Part shown: positions 25,584-33,668 of the stretch, piece after piece
How the letters are laid out: each line of letters begins with the position of its first letter
How positions within the stretch are numbered: position 1 is the first letter of the stretch
DNA from: an uncultured Croceicoccus sp.
GTDB taxonomy: Bacteria > Pseudomonadota > Alphaproteobacteria > Sphingomonadales > Sphingomonadaceae
Reading direction: 5' to 3'
Assembly (NCBI RefSeq): GCF_947496385.1
Contig: NZ_CANMCP010000001.1
Span: forward strand, 682,001 to 746,000
Length of the DNA stretch: 64,000 bases
Made by a program: the position numbers and the translations under genes
Notes under the pieces: generated by a model
Seen by the model: the letters and a program-made list of their open reading frames with translations, nothing else
Told to the model about the DNA's origin: nothing
Database searches by the model: none

Positions 25584-25610
25584 GCCGGCCGCGTTTTGCG
25601 CGCGGCCGGC
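25584..25610 (-). terminator. Terminator of sapC
   Basis: GCCGGCCGCG (25584-25593) pairs perfectly with 25601-25610 around a 7-base loop. On the minus strand it follows the sapC stop by 26 bp and leads into GTTTTTGTT. Confidence 0.9.
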
Positions 25611-25636
25611 GACGTTCCTGTCCGTGTAGAATGAAC

Positions 25637-26416
25637 TCAGGCGTTGGCGGTCTGTGACACGGGGCCCTTGCCCTGGTTCACTTGGCGCCCGAAGATTTCG
25701 CGCGTCAGATCGAGCGAGAAGAGATGCGCATAGACCAGCGACAGCAGCCCGTTCTGATTCCAGGTGCGGAGCTGATCGCCGCGCATTTCGCGCAGCTTTT
25801 CCTGATCCACCATCTGGAAACCGCGATAGATGAACGGGTCGCTGCTTTCGTCACGGCGAATGGCAACCTCGCCATCCATGAGCAGGTCGTGCTTTTTCAG
25901 TTCCTGCATGAAGGCGGCGGTGCGCTGGCCGGCCTGCTCGAACTGCTCGTTGAATTTGAGGATGTTCTGCGTCGCGGTGCTGGGCTGCCCCTCGTCGTTG
26001 AACAGGCGTTCGCCTTCGTCGAATTCACCGACAAGATTGCTCGACGGGTCGTAGCACAGCGAAAGCTGATCCGTGTCGGGCGACAGCTTGGCGAGGAGAA
26101 AGGGATAGCGGCGCGCATAGGCCGGGACATAGGCGGGTGTCGTCATCGTGCCTTCGTCGTCGAAGAAGGTGTTGATCCCTTCATTCAGCCCCATCAGTGC
26201 GAGCGGAACCGGATTGTCGCCGGACGAAAAGATGATGGGATAGTTGCGCTGCGCCGAGGGGAACTCCTCGACCGTGAGCGGAACGGCATGCTGCTTCGCG
26301 AGCCAGGGCGCCTTTTCCGTGCTCAGCGCGCGAAAATTGCCGTGTTCGTTGCTGTTGAGCGGAACAAGGCCGTTGTAGAAGATCGGCAGGTTGGCGTTTT
26401 GCGGCGCGCTGGCCAT
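25637..26416 (-). CDS. SapC family protein
   Basis: This 259-residue protein belongs to the SapC family, named after a Campylobacter S-layer-associated protein. The biochemical role is unknown. The ATG at 26416 is preceded by GGAG and begins MASAPQNANLPIFYNGLVPL. Family segments include VPLTVEEFPSAQRNYPIIF, PVPLALMGLNEGINTFFDD and AYVPAYARRYPF. No signal peptide or membrane helix is visible, so it acts in the cytoplasm or leaves by another route. In other alphaproteobacteria sapC often sits beside TonB receptors and tryptophan-halogenase-like genes; here it stands alone with its own promoter and terminator. Confidence 0.85.
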   Translation of the reverse strand: MASAPQNANLPIFYNGLVPLNSNEHGNFRALSTEKAPWLAKQHAVPLTVEEFPSAQRNYPIIFSSGDNPVPLALMGLNEGINTFFDDEGTMTTPAYVPAYARRYPFLLAKLSPDTDQLSLCYDPSSNLVGEFDEGERLFNDEGQPSTATQNILKFNEQFEQAGQRTAAFMQELKKHDLLMDGEVAIRRDESSDPFIYRGFQMVDQEKLREMRGDQLRTWNQNGLLSLVYAHLFSLDLTREIFGRQVNQGKGPVSQTANA

Positions 26417-26501
26417 AGGAATTCTCCGGTACAGACAATTGAGCTTCGGGTGATTGCGAAATATCGTGCGGGGACGGTGGCCGCCCCCCGGATGGCATGG
26501 C

Positions 26502-26530
26502 GCTTTAGGCGAGCGGTGCAGGCGGTGCAA
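26502..26530 (-). promoter_or_regulatory. Promoter of sapC
   Basis: On the minus strand TTGCAC (26525-26530) and TAAAGC (26502-26507) are exactly 17 bp apart, leaving a leader of about 80 nt. Confidence 0.55.
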
Positions 26531-26567
26531 GGCGGTCGCATCGCGGCCCATGCGTCCGCGAGCAGCC

Positions 26568-28001
26568 TCAGATCAACTTGCCGGGGTTCATGATATTGGC
26601 AGGGTCGAGCGCATGCTTGATCGCCGCCATCACGTCGAGCGCGGCCGCCGCATGCGTATCGCGCAGCATGTCGCGCTTGTCCTGCCCGATGCCGTGTTCG
26701 GCGGAGATCGAGCCGCCCCATTCGCCGACGCGGGCATAGACGCGGCGGCTGATCGCCTTGCCGTCGGCGGCCTCCCACGCGGCTTCCTCTGCACCATCGG
26801 GCGCGATCACGTGGAGGTGGATATTCCCGTCGCCCAGATGGCCGAATCCCACGACATCGTGGTCGGGCCAGTCGGCGGCGATGTCCCCGGCGATGAAATC
26901 CATGAAATCGGGCATTTTCGCGACCGGCACGGAAATGTCGTGCTGCACCGCGGGGCCGCGCGCCTTTTCGGCGGGCGCGATCGTCTCCCGCAATTGCCAG
27001 AACGCTTCGGCCTGCGTTTCATTGGCCGCGATGGCGGCATCCTCGACCAGGCCGTTCTCGAACGCGGCCATCATCGCGGCCTCCACCCGGTCGCCCAGCG
27101 TCTCGGCATTGGTCTCGTCCGCCACGAATTCGAGCAGGGCGTGCCAGCCATGCGCCTCCTGCAGCGGCGCCTGCGCATCGGGAAGATAGGCGATAACATC
27201 GTCGAGACAGGCTTGCGGCAACACCTCGAACCCTTCGAGCGCGTCGCCCATCGCATTCTCGCAATGGAGGAGGAGCCGGCGCGCTTGGTGAAGGTCGGGC
27301 ACACCCGCCCAGACCACGCGCCGCTCCGCGACTTCGGGCGAAAGGCGCAGCACCGCGGTGCTCACGATGCCGAGCGTCCCTTCGGAGCCGATCCACAATT
27401 GCTTGAGATCGAAACCGCGATTGTCCTTCTTCAACGCGGTCGTGAGGTCGAGCACGCGCCCGTCGGGGAGCACGACCTCGATCCCCGCGACGAGGCTGCG
27501 CATCGCCCCGTGGCGCAAGACCTGCGTCCCGCCCGCGTTCGTCGCGATCAGCCCGCCGACCGTCGCCGAACCCTTCCCGCCGAGCGAAAGGGGGAAGCGC
27601 AACCGCTCCGCCTCCGCCGCTTCGTGAAGGGTTTGAAGCACGACGCCTGCGCCGCACCGCGCGGTGCGCGCTTCGCCGTCGATGGTCATGGCGTTCATCC
27701 GGCGCAGCGAGAGCAGCAGCGCATCGCCGCTTTCATCGGGCGTCGCGCCGCCGACCATGCCGCTGTTCCCGCCCTGCGGCACGATCGGCACGCCGTGTTC
27801 GGCGCACAGGGCCACGATGCGCGAAAGCTGCGCCGTATCCGCGGGCTGCGCAAGCGCGCGCGCGCGGCCCGTATAGCGCCCGCGCCAATCGGTGAGCCAG
27901 GGCTCCATCGCATCCGCGTCGCGGCTCAACCCCTTGTCGCCGAGGATGTCGTGCGCGTGTGCGAGAAAGGTTTCGTGATCGTGGTCGTTCGCATTCGTCA
28001 T
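26568..28001 (-). CDS. FAD-linked 2-hydroxyacid dehydrogenase (GlcD / D-2-hydroxyglutarate dehydrogenase type)
   Basis: This is a 477-residue flavoprotein of the vanillyl-alcohol-oxidase fold. It has an N-terminal FAD-binding PCMH domain (VPQGGNSGMVGGATP, LGGKGSATVGGLIATNAGG, WIGSEGTLGIVSTAVL) and a C-terminal cap with the substrate/metal histidines in GFGHLGDGNIHLHV and SISAEHGIGQDKR. It ends in LDPANIMNPGKLI, as D-lactate, glycolate and D-2-hydroxyglutarate dehydrogenases do. Which acid it oxidises cannot be told; serA is not nearby. The ATG at 28001 (MTNANDHDHE) is preferred to a longer frame that enters the intergenic region. Confidence 0.88.
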   Translation of the reverse strand: MTNANDHDHETFLAHAHDILGDKGLSRDADAMEPWLTDWRGRYTGRARALAQPADTAQLSRIVALCAEHGVPIVPQGGNSGMVGGATPDESGDALLLSLRRMNAMTIDGEARTARCGAGVVLQTLHEAAEAERLRFPLSLGGKGSATVGGLIATNAGGTQVLRHGAMRSLVAGIEVVLPDGRVLDLTTALKKDNRGFDLKQLWIGSEGTLGIVSTAVLRLSPEVAERRVVWAGVPDLHQARRLLLHCENAMGDALEGFEVLPQACLDDVIAYLPDAQAPLQEAHGWHALLEFVADETNAETLGDRVEAAMMAAFENGLVEDAAIAANETQAEAFWQLRETIAPAEKARGPAVQHDISVPVAKMPDFMDFIAGDIAADWPDHDVVGFGHLGDGNIHLHVIAPDGAEEAAWEAADGKAISRRVYARVGEWGGSISAEHGIGQDKRDMLRDTHAAAALDVMAAIKHALDPANIMNPGKLI

Positions 28002-28125
28002 GGCACCGCGCCTTGCCATATCGCGCGCGCCATGTCGCCCCCGTTTGCGGGTTGCGGGTGGCTGCATCGCGCGCACCGCCCGCGAATTTGTGATGCCGTC
28101 GAATTTTCCCACAGAATCCGAAAGG

Positions 28126-28140
28126 TTAAGCCATCATTCA
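28126..28140. promoter_or_regulatory. CtrA-box-like motif between divergent genes
   Basis: TTAA-N7-TTCA matches the CtrA consensus TTAA-N7-TTAA at 7 of 8 bases. A GAATC, a CcrM-type GANTC methylation site, lies about 10 bp upstream. It sits in the 244-bp region between the 2-hydroxyacid dehydrogenase and the gene at 28246. This could be chance. Confidence 0.3.
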
Positions 28141-28245
28141 AGGCGCGAAGCCCAGACCGCCCCAAATTGCATGTTGCACCTGCACAGCAGCGGTTTCATA
28201 GCTGTTGTCGTTCAACCAGTACGGGGTCGGTTTCGGACAATCATA

Positions 28246-28740
28246 ATGGCTTTCGACGTTCTCTGGATTGCGCCTCTTTCGCTGCTGAGCGGGGCGTTCG
28301 CGATCGGCGCGGCGGAAATGGGCTGGAACACGAACGAGTTGGAGGATGCCATCCATGCCCCCGGCGACGATCTCACATTCGAACAGACGCGCAGCCGGAT
28401 CGTCGTGCGGGTCACGCCGTTCGGTTCGCAGAATCGCGATCCGCAGCGGCAGGCCGTCACGCAATTGCGGCCGCTCGACGGGAAGAGCGAGGAATGCCTG
28501 GCGCTCGCCGATGTCGCGGGTGTGCGGCTGGGGCAGGGGCGCCTGCTGCTCTTCATGCGCGACCGCCGGATCTACAGTGCGAATTTCGAACGCTCCTGCC
28601 CTGTCGAAAGCTTTTATTCCGGCTTTTACGTGGAACGGCCGAGCGACGGACGCATCTGTGCCGGGCGAGAGGAATTGCACGCCCGGTCCGGCGCCGACTG
28701 CACGCTCAGCAGTTTTCGCGGCATGACGGCGGAGGATTGA
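28246..28740 (+). CDS. Hypothetical exported or membrane-anchored protein
   Basis: I do not recognise a named family. From ATG 28246 it encodes 164 residues: a hydrophobic N-terminus (LWIAPLSLLSGAFAIGAAE, about 5-23) that could be a signal peptide or anchor, then a mostly hydrophilic domain. The latter half has four cysteines (about 82, 119, 139 and 152; SCPVESF, ICAGREEL, DCTLSSF) that could form disulphides in the periplasm. Frames beginning earlier (28000 onward) cross the divergent promoter region and look like noise. It is alone, between a divergent dehydrogenase and the helicase promoter, with a possible CtrA site upstream. Confidence 0.65.
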   Translation: MAFDVLWIAPLSLLSGAFAIGAAEMGWNTNELEDAIHAPGDDLTFEQTRSRIVVRVTPFGSQNRDPQRQAVTQLRPLDGKSEECLALADVAGVRLGQGRLLLFMRDRRIYSANFERSCPVESFYSGFYVERPSDGRICAGREELHARSGADCTLSSFRGMTAED

Positions 28741-28772
28741 CGCGCCGGCATGCACGGAAATACGAGGAGAAC

Positions 28773-28802
28773 TTGACTTTTTCCCGCTTTGCTCCATAGC
28801 CC
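28773..28802 (+). promoter_or_regulatory. Promoter of the DEAD-box helicase gene
   Basis: TTGACT (28773-28778) is followed by CATAGC at 16 bp or TAGCCC at 18 bp. The helicase start is more than 200 bp downstream. Confidence 0.45.
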
Positions 28803-28807
28803 CGCGG

Positions 28808-29013
28808 ACGGTTCGCCGCAGTGATATGGGGTCCCGATCCGGGGCCTTTCGAATGCCGGCATGTCTTGGCTTGCCGCCGAAGCCAACAGGGATGCGGGCA
28901 TAATCGAATGCCCCGCGTCCTGTTGCCGTCCCATCGTTGCCGCCCGCCCATCGGTCGGCCAACCCGGTCCGGATGCGACCGTTTTTCGTATCCCTTATAA
29001 ATAGAGTGCCTCA
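28808..29013 (+). other. Long 5' leader of the DEAD-box helicase mRNA
   Basis: About 205 nt lie between the promoter and ATG 29014 with no supported gene. The leader holds an ATGCCGGCAT palindrome and a GGGCAT/ATGCCC hairpin (28896-28913), and ends in an AT-rich stretch (CCCTTATAAATAGAG) before the start. Long structured leaders are usual for cold-induced RNA helicase genes (known elsewhere; inferred here). Confidence 0.45.
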
Positions 29014-30471
29014 ATGAAATTTGCCGATCTCGGCCTTTCCGAAGAATTGCTGAAATCGGTCGAAGCGGCCGGTTACGACGAACCCACGCCGATTCAGGCG
29101 CAGGCGATCCCGTCCGTGCTGATGATGCGCGACCTCATCGGCATCGCGCAGACCGGTACGGGGAAGACCGCGGGTTTCGTGCTCCCCATGATCGACATTC
29201 TCGCGCATGGCCGCCGCCGGGCCCGCATGCCGCGCTCGCTCATCCTCGAGCCGACGCGCGAACTCGCCGCGCAGGTTGCGGAGAATTTCGAGAAGTACGG
29301 CGTCAATCACGACCTGAAAATGGCGCTGCTCATCGGCGGGGTGCAGATGGGCGACCAGGTCCGCGCGCTCGACGAAGGGGTCGACGTTTTGATCGCGACG
29401 CCGGGCCGGCTCATGGATCTGTTCGAGAGGGGCAAGATCCTGCTCACCGGTTGCGACCTGCTCGTCATCGACGAGGCGGACCGGATGCTCGACATGGGCT
29501 TCATTCCCGACATCGAGAATATCTGCACCAAGCTGCCGACGCAGCGTCAGACCCTGCTCTTTTCCGCGACGATGCCGCCGCCCATCAAGAAGCTGTCGGA
29601 CAAGTTCCTCTCCAATCCCAAGCATATCGAGGTGGCGCGTGCCGCGACCACGAATGTCAACATCACGCAGTTCAAGGTGCCCGTCACCCCGCGGGGCAAG
29701 CGCGGCATGCTCCGCAAATTGCTCAAGGAAGACAATGTCCGCACGGCTATCGTGTTTTCCAACCGCAAGACCACGGTGAAGGAACTGGCCAAGAACCTGC
29801 AAAGCTATGGCTTCAAGGCGGGCGAAATCCATGGCGACATGGACCAGTCGAGCCGGACGAAGGAGCTGGAACGGTTCAAGGCGAGCGAGATCAACATCCT
29901 GTGCGCAAGCGACGTCGCCGCGCGCGGCCTCGACGTCAAAGGGGTGAGCCACGTCTTCAACTATGACGCGCCCTGGCACCCGGACGATTACGTGCACCGC
30001 GTGGGCCGCACCGGTCGCGGCGGGGCCAGTGGCCGGGCCTTCACCTTCGTCACCGACGCCGATGCCGAGGCTCTTCGCGAGATCGAGAAGCTGACCGGGA
30101 CAAAGCTCGAAAGTTTCGAGGATGCGCAGGACAAGCCTGCAAAATCGCAGAAGAAACCTTCGACCGAAGAAGCGGTCAGTGCCTCCGAACAGGACACCGC
30201 GAAGAAGGGCGCCCCCGAAAAGGACACTTCCGAAAAGGAAAGCGGCGAAAAGCCGAAGCGCACGCGCAGAACCAAGCGGCAGAACGCAGACGACCAGCCC
30301 GCACCGCCGCGCAAGGAACGCGCCGCACGGTCCGAAGACGATACCGCCGCGCCCCGTGCAGCACCGGCGCCGGCACCCGCGCCGAAGCGTGAGGCAAAGG
30401 CGCGGATGCCAGAACCTGCGGGCGAGTGGAACGGGCCCGTTCCCGATTTCCTCGCGGTATCGGCGACCTGA
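29014..30471 (+). CDS. DEAD-box RNA helicase (RhlE-like)
   Basis: This 485-residue ATP-dependent RNA helicase unwinds RNA in ribosome assembly or mRNA decay. Motifs in order: Q motif PTPIQAQAIP (about 27), Walker A AQTGTGKT (about 46), PTRELAAQV, TPGRLMD, DEAD in VIDEADRMLD (about 152), SATMPP, then the second domain with VFSNRKTTVKELA, ASDVAARGLDVKGV and HRVGRTGRGG. After about residue 375 comes a 110-residue low-complexity tail of Lys, Glu, Ala and Pro, which probably adds RNA binding. Similarity to RhlE is judged from the core; CsdA or SrmB is less likely because no RNA-binding domain is visible. Confidence 0.92.
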   Translation: MKFADLGLSEELLKSVEAAGYDEPTPIQAQAIPSVLMMRDLIGIAQTGTGKTAGFVLPMIDILAHGRRRARMPRSLILEPTRELAAQVAENFEKYGVNHDLKMALLIGGVQMGDQVRALDEGVDVLIATPGRLMDLFERGKILLTGCDLLVIDEADRMLDMGFIPDIENICTKLPTQRQTLLFSATMPPPIKKLSDKFLSNPKHIEVARAATTNVNITQFKVPVTPRGKRGMLRKLLKEDNVRTAIVFSNRKTTVKELAKNLQSYGFKAGEIHGDMDQSSRTKELERFKASEINILCASDVAARGLDVKGVSHVFNYDAPWHPDDYVHRVGRTGRGGASGRAFTFVTDADAEALREIEKLTGTKLESFEDAQDKPAKSQKKPSTEEAVSASEQDTAKKGAPEKDTSEKESGEKPKRTRRTKRQNADDQPAPPRKERAARSEDDTAAPRAAPAPAPAPKREAKARMPEPAGEWNGPVPDFLAVSAT

Positions 30472-30481
30472 GCCGCTCTTG

Positions 30482-30517
30482 CCCGCCCTGCCGCCCGGTG
30501 ATCGGGCGGAAGGGCGG
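30482..30517. terminator. Bidirectional terminator between the two helicase genes
   Basis: CCGCCCG (30491-30497) and CGGGCGG (30503-30509) form a perfect stem, extended outside by CGCCCT/AGGGCG. It sits between two convergent stops. The flanking T-runs are weak. Confidence 0.6.
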
Positions 30518-30526
30518 CGTGCGGCC

Positions 30527-32851
30527 TCAGGCCAGTTGCACGAAGCTGTCGATCACGCGCTTGACGGTTCCGCTTTCGAACGCGATCTCCAGCTTATTGC
30601 CTTCCTGGCCCTGCACCTCGCCATAACCGAACTTGTCGTGGAACACGCGCTGTCCAATGGCGATGTCGGAGCGTGGTTTCGCGGCAAAGCTCGCCGCGCT
30701 GCGCCGCGATTCCGCGATACGTTTGGGCGCGGCGTCGAAATTGCCGGCGCTGGCGCGTTTGAAGCCGGGGCCGCGCGTCTGCGTGCGCGATGGGCGCGCC
30801 TCGGCGACATGGGCGAACGGGTCGTCCCGCTCCGACCAGTTCGCGCGCCATAGCGATGCGCCGCCCGACATGGTGGTTTCCGCATCGATCATGTCGTCGG
30901 GCAATTCCTCGATAAAGCGGGAGGGGATCGCGCTGTTCCATTGCCCGTAAATGCGGCGATTGGCGGCATAGAGTATGGTACAGTGCCGCCGCGCCCGCGT
31001 GATCGCGACATAGGCGAGCCGCCGCTCCTCCTCGAGCGAACGCAGCCCCCCTTCGTCCAGCGCCCGCTGCGACGGGAACACCCCTTCTTCCCAGCCGGGC
31101 AGGAAGACATAATCGAATTCCAGCCCCTTGGCCGCATGGATCGTCATAATCGTCAGCGTGTTTTCCTGATCCCCGCGATCGTTGTCCATCACGAGGCTGA
31201 CATGTTCGAGGAACGCACCGAGCGTCTCGTAATCCTCCATCGCGCGGGCGAGTTCGGACAGGTTTTCGAGCCGTCCCGCCGCCTCGGCGCTTTTTTCCTT
31301 CTGCAACGCCTCGGTATAGCCCGATTCGTCGAGCACGGTGCGCGCCAGCTCCGCAGGCGAAAGCGTCTTCGCCTCGTCGCGCCAGCGGGCGAAATCGCGC
31401 ATCAGGGCGAGCAGCGTATTGCGCGCCCGCGCCGGCAATTCATCACTGTCGCAAATGTCGAGTGCGGCGGCAGCCAGCGGCATTTCGTTCGCCCGCGCAT
31501 GACGGTGCAGCTTCTCAAGCGTCTTCTGACCCAGCCCGCGCTTGGGCGTATTATAGATGCGTTCGAAGGCGAGGTCGTCGCTCGGCTGCGCGATGATGCG
31601 AAGATAGGCGATCGCATCCCGGATCTCCGCCCGTTCGTAGAAACGAAACCCCCCGATGATCTTGTAATTCAGCCCGATCTGGATGAAGCGATCCTCGAAC
31701 TCGCGGGTCTGGAACTGTGCGCGCACGAGGATCGCCGCGCGGTCGAGCGATATGCCGTCGCGCATCATCGTCTCGGCCATTTCGCCGACGCGCCGCGCTT
31801 CCTCCGGCCCGTCCCACACGCCGATCACCTTCACCCTGTCGCCGGCGTCCGCCTCGGTCCAGAGCGTCTTGCCGAGCCGTTCGCTGTTCGCGCCAATGAG
31901 CTGCGAGGCGGCGGCGAGGATCTGCGGGGTGGAGCGATAATTCTGTTCGAGGCGGATCACTTTCGCGCCGGGAAAATCCTTTTCAAACCGGAGGATATTG
32001 GCGACTTCTGCGCCGCGCCATGAATAGATCGACTGATCATCGTCGCCCACGACGCAGATATTGTGCCCGTCCGGTCCCTTGCTCTGCGCAATCATGCGCA
32101 GCCAAAGATACTGCACCGTGTTGGTGTCCTGATATTCGTCCACCATGATATATTTGAAGCGGCTGCGGTACTGGTCGAGGACGTCCGCCTCCCGCCGCAG
32201 GATGTTCAGCATGTGCAACAGCAGATCGCCGAAATCGCAGGCGTTCAGCGCCTTCAGCCGATCCTGATACAGGCGGTAGAATTGTTCGCCCCGCCCGTTG
32301 GCGTAGGCCTCGTTCTCCTCCGCATCGAGATCGCCCGGGTTCAGCCCGCGGTTTTTCCAGCGGTCGATGAGCCCGGCGAGTTGCTTGGCCGGAAAGCGTT
32401 TTTCATCCACGTCGTTCGCGGTGATCAGCTGCTTGAGCAGGCGGAGCTGATCGTCGGTGTCGATGATGGTATAATTCGATTGCAGCCCGACAAGCTCGGC
32501 ATGGCGGCGCAGCATCTTGGCCGCGATGGCGTGGAACGTGCCGAGCCATGGCATACCCTCGACCGCCGGGCCGATATGGTGGCCGACGCGCTCGCGCATT
32601 TCGCGCGCGGCCTTGTTGGTAAACGTCACGCACAGGATCTCGCTCGGCCAGGCGCGGCGCGTCGCGATGAGATGCGCCATGCGCGCGGTGAGAGCCGCGG
32701 TCTTCCCCGTCCCCGCACCGGCGAGCATGAGCACCGGCCCCTCCGTCGTCAGCACCGCATCGCGTTGCGGCGCGTTCAATCCGCGCAGCCATGGCGCTTC
32801 GGAATGGTCATCGGAAAGGCGGGCGGGTGCGGGGGGATCGATATGCGTCAC
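30527..32851 (-). CDS. ATP-dependent DNA helicase, UvrD/PcrA type
   Basis: This is a 774-residue superfamily 1A 3'-to-5' DNA helicase for nucleotide-excision and mismatch repair and for clearing recombinase filaments. It shows LNAPQRDAV (Q motif), Walker A AGAGTGKT (about 44-51), VTFTNKAAREM, MVDEYQDTN, VGDDDQSIYSWRGA, LEQNYRST, TIHAAKGLEFDYVFLPGWEEG and VAITRARR. The C-terminal 60 residues (GQRVFHDKFGYGEVQGQEG...) are the Tudor-like RNA-polymerase-binding fold of PcrA/UvrD. I start at GTG 32851 because the protein then begins close to the helicase core; a TTG at 32914 gives a non-conserved leader. Whether to call it uvrD or pcrA is a naming matter. Confidence 0.93.
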   Translation of the reverse strand: MTHIDPPAPARLSDDHSEAPWLRGLNAPQRDAVLTTEGPVLMLAGAGTGKTAALTARMAHLIATRRAWPSEILCVTFTNKAAREMRERVGHHIGPAVEGMPWLGTFHAIAAKMLRRHAELVGLQSNYTIIDTDDQLRLLKQLITANDVDEKRFPAKQLAGLIDRWKNRGLNPGDLDAEENEAYANGRGEQFYRLYQDRLKALNACDFGDLLLHMLNILRREADVLDQYRSRFKYIMVDEYQDTNTVQYLWLRMIAQSKGPDGHNICVVGDDDQSIYSWRGAEVANILRFEKDFPGAKVIRLEQNYRSTPQILAAASQLIGANSERLGKTLWTEADAGDRVKVIGVWDGPEEARRVGEMAETMMRDGISLDRAAILVRAQFQTREFEDRFIQIGLNYKIIGGFRFYERAEIRDAIAYLRIIAQPSDDLAFERIYNTPKRGLGQKTLEKLHRHARANEMPLAAAALDICDSDELPARARNTLLALMRDFARWRDEAKTLSPAELARTVLDESGYTEALQKEKSAEAAGRLENLSELARAMEDYETLGAFLEHVSLVMDNDRGDQENTLTIMTIHAAKGLEFDYVFLPGWEEGVFPSQRALDEGGLRSLEEERRLAYVAITRARRHCTILYAANRRIYGQWNSAIPSRFIEELPDDMIDAETTMSGGASLWRANWSERDDPFAHVAEARPSRTQTRGPGFKRASAGNFDAAPKRIAESRRSAASFAAKPRSDIAIGQRVFHDKFGYGEVQGQEGNKLEIAFESGTVKRVIDSFVQLA

Positions 32852-32969
32852 CCGCGAACAGGTAGGGAACGCGGGCCCACCGCGCAAGCGCCGGTGCAGG
32901 CGGGGGCGGAACAATTTGTGGAACGGGGCGTAACTATCGGGAATGACGAATTTACGAAGGAGGACTCAC

Positions 32970-33587
32970 ATGAAGAATATCCTGATGGCAGGCGCGGCAT
33001 TGATGCTTAGTGCGGCTCCCCTGGCCGCCACGGCGCAGGACATGGACGACAGCGCGTCCTATGAAATGACCGCGGATCAGATGTCGTCTTACGAAGGCTG
33101 GCCCGCGAATTATCGCACGATGTACGATGGCTGGCCCATGGAGCGTCAGACGAGCTACTGGCTCCTCCCCGAGGCGCAGCAGACCGATTTCTGGATGCTG
33201 GAGCCGATGGAACAGCAGGCTTTCTGGCTCCTCACGACGGAGCAGCGCAACAAGCTCTATGCCATGAACGCGGATCAACGCGGCGCCGCATGGGATGCCG
33301 TCACCACGCAGATGCGCAACCAGATGCAGGGCAATTCCGCATCCGCCAGAAATAACAACATGGGCAACAGCACCATGAGCAATAGCGGATCGATGGCGTC
33401 GAACAACGGCCAGGTCCGCTATGTGAAGAAGGAAATCGTGCAGGGCGGTGCCCGCGCGACGCAGCCCGCCGATTATCCGGTGTGCAGCGCGACCATCACC
33501 GACAGCTGCATCAACCCCTATGCCGCAGGACAGCGCGGGCCCAAGCCGCTCGACTACTGGCCCGGCAAGCCTGCCAGCGAAATGTAA
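32970..33587 (+). CDS. Secreted protein built of 11-residue repeats, function unknown
   Basis: This 205-residue protein is preceded by a strong AAGGAGG (32957-32963). It has a signal peptide (core MAGAALMLSAAPLAATAQ, cut near residue 23). Residues 30-117 are eight consecutive 11-residue units rich in Trp, Tyr, Met and Gln (for example SYEMTADQMSS, YDGWPMERQTS, YWLLPEAQQTD, FWMLEPMEQQA, LYAMNADQRGA). Then comes an Asn/Ser/Met/Gln linker (about 118-150) and a C-terminal part with two cysteines (PVCSATITDSCINP) and GPKPLDYWPGKPASEM. An 11-residue period fits a hendecad helix. No enzyme motif is seen. It is divergent from the UvrD gene and has its own terminator. Confidence 0.8.
   Translation: MKNILMAGAALMLSAAPLAATAQDMDDSASYEMTADQMSSYEGWPANYRTMYDGWPMERQTSYWLLPEAQQTDFWMLEPMEQQAFWLLTTEQRNKLYAMNADQRGAAWDAVTTQMRNQMQGNSASARNNNMGNSTMSNSGSMASNNGQVRYVKKEIVQGGARATQPADYPVCSATITDSCINPYAAGQRGPKPLDYWPGKPASEM
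33057..33320 (+). repeat. Eight tandem 33-bp units encoding an undecapeptide repeat
   Basis: Residues 30-117 of the secreted protein divide into eight 11-residue units without gaps. Recurrent positions are an aromatic or Leu at 1, Trp/Tyr/Glu at 2, Met/Leu/Trp at 4, Pro/Thr/Asn at 5, Asp/Glu/Ala at 7, Gln at 8 and Arg/Gln/Met at 9. The DNA units have diverged, so the repeat is old and kept at protein level. Confidence 0.65.
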
Positions 33588-33608
33588 GCGCTACCCAGGC
33601 AAAAGGAG

Positions 33609-33642
33609 AAGGGCGGTCCCGTCGCAGGCGGCCGCCCTTTTT
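33609..33642 (+). terminator. Terminator of the repeat-protein gene
   Basis: AAGGGCGG (33609-33616) pairs with CCGCCCTT (33632-33639) and is followed by a T-run to 33642. Confidence 0.8.
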
Positions 33643-33668
33643 CATGCGCGCCATACGAGTGCCGGGGT

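Noticed and set aside
33350..33420. Asn/Ser/Met-rich stretch in the secreted repeat protein as a frameshift or microsatellite
   Set aside because: The frame continues into a sensible C-terminus with two cysteines and a terminator, so it is a linker.
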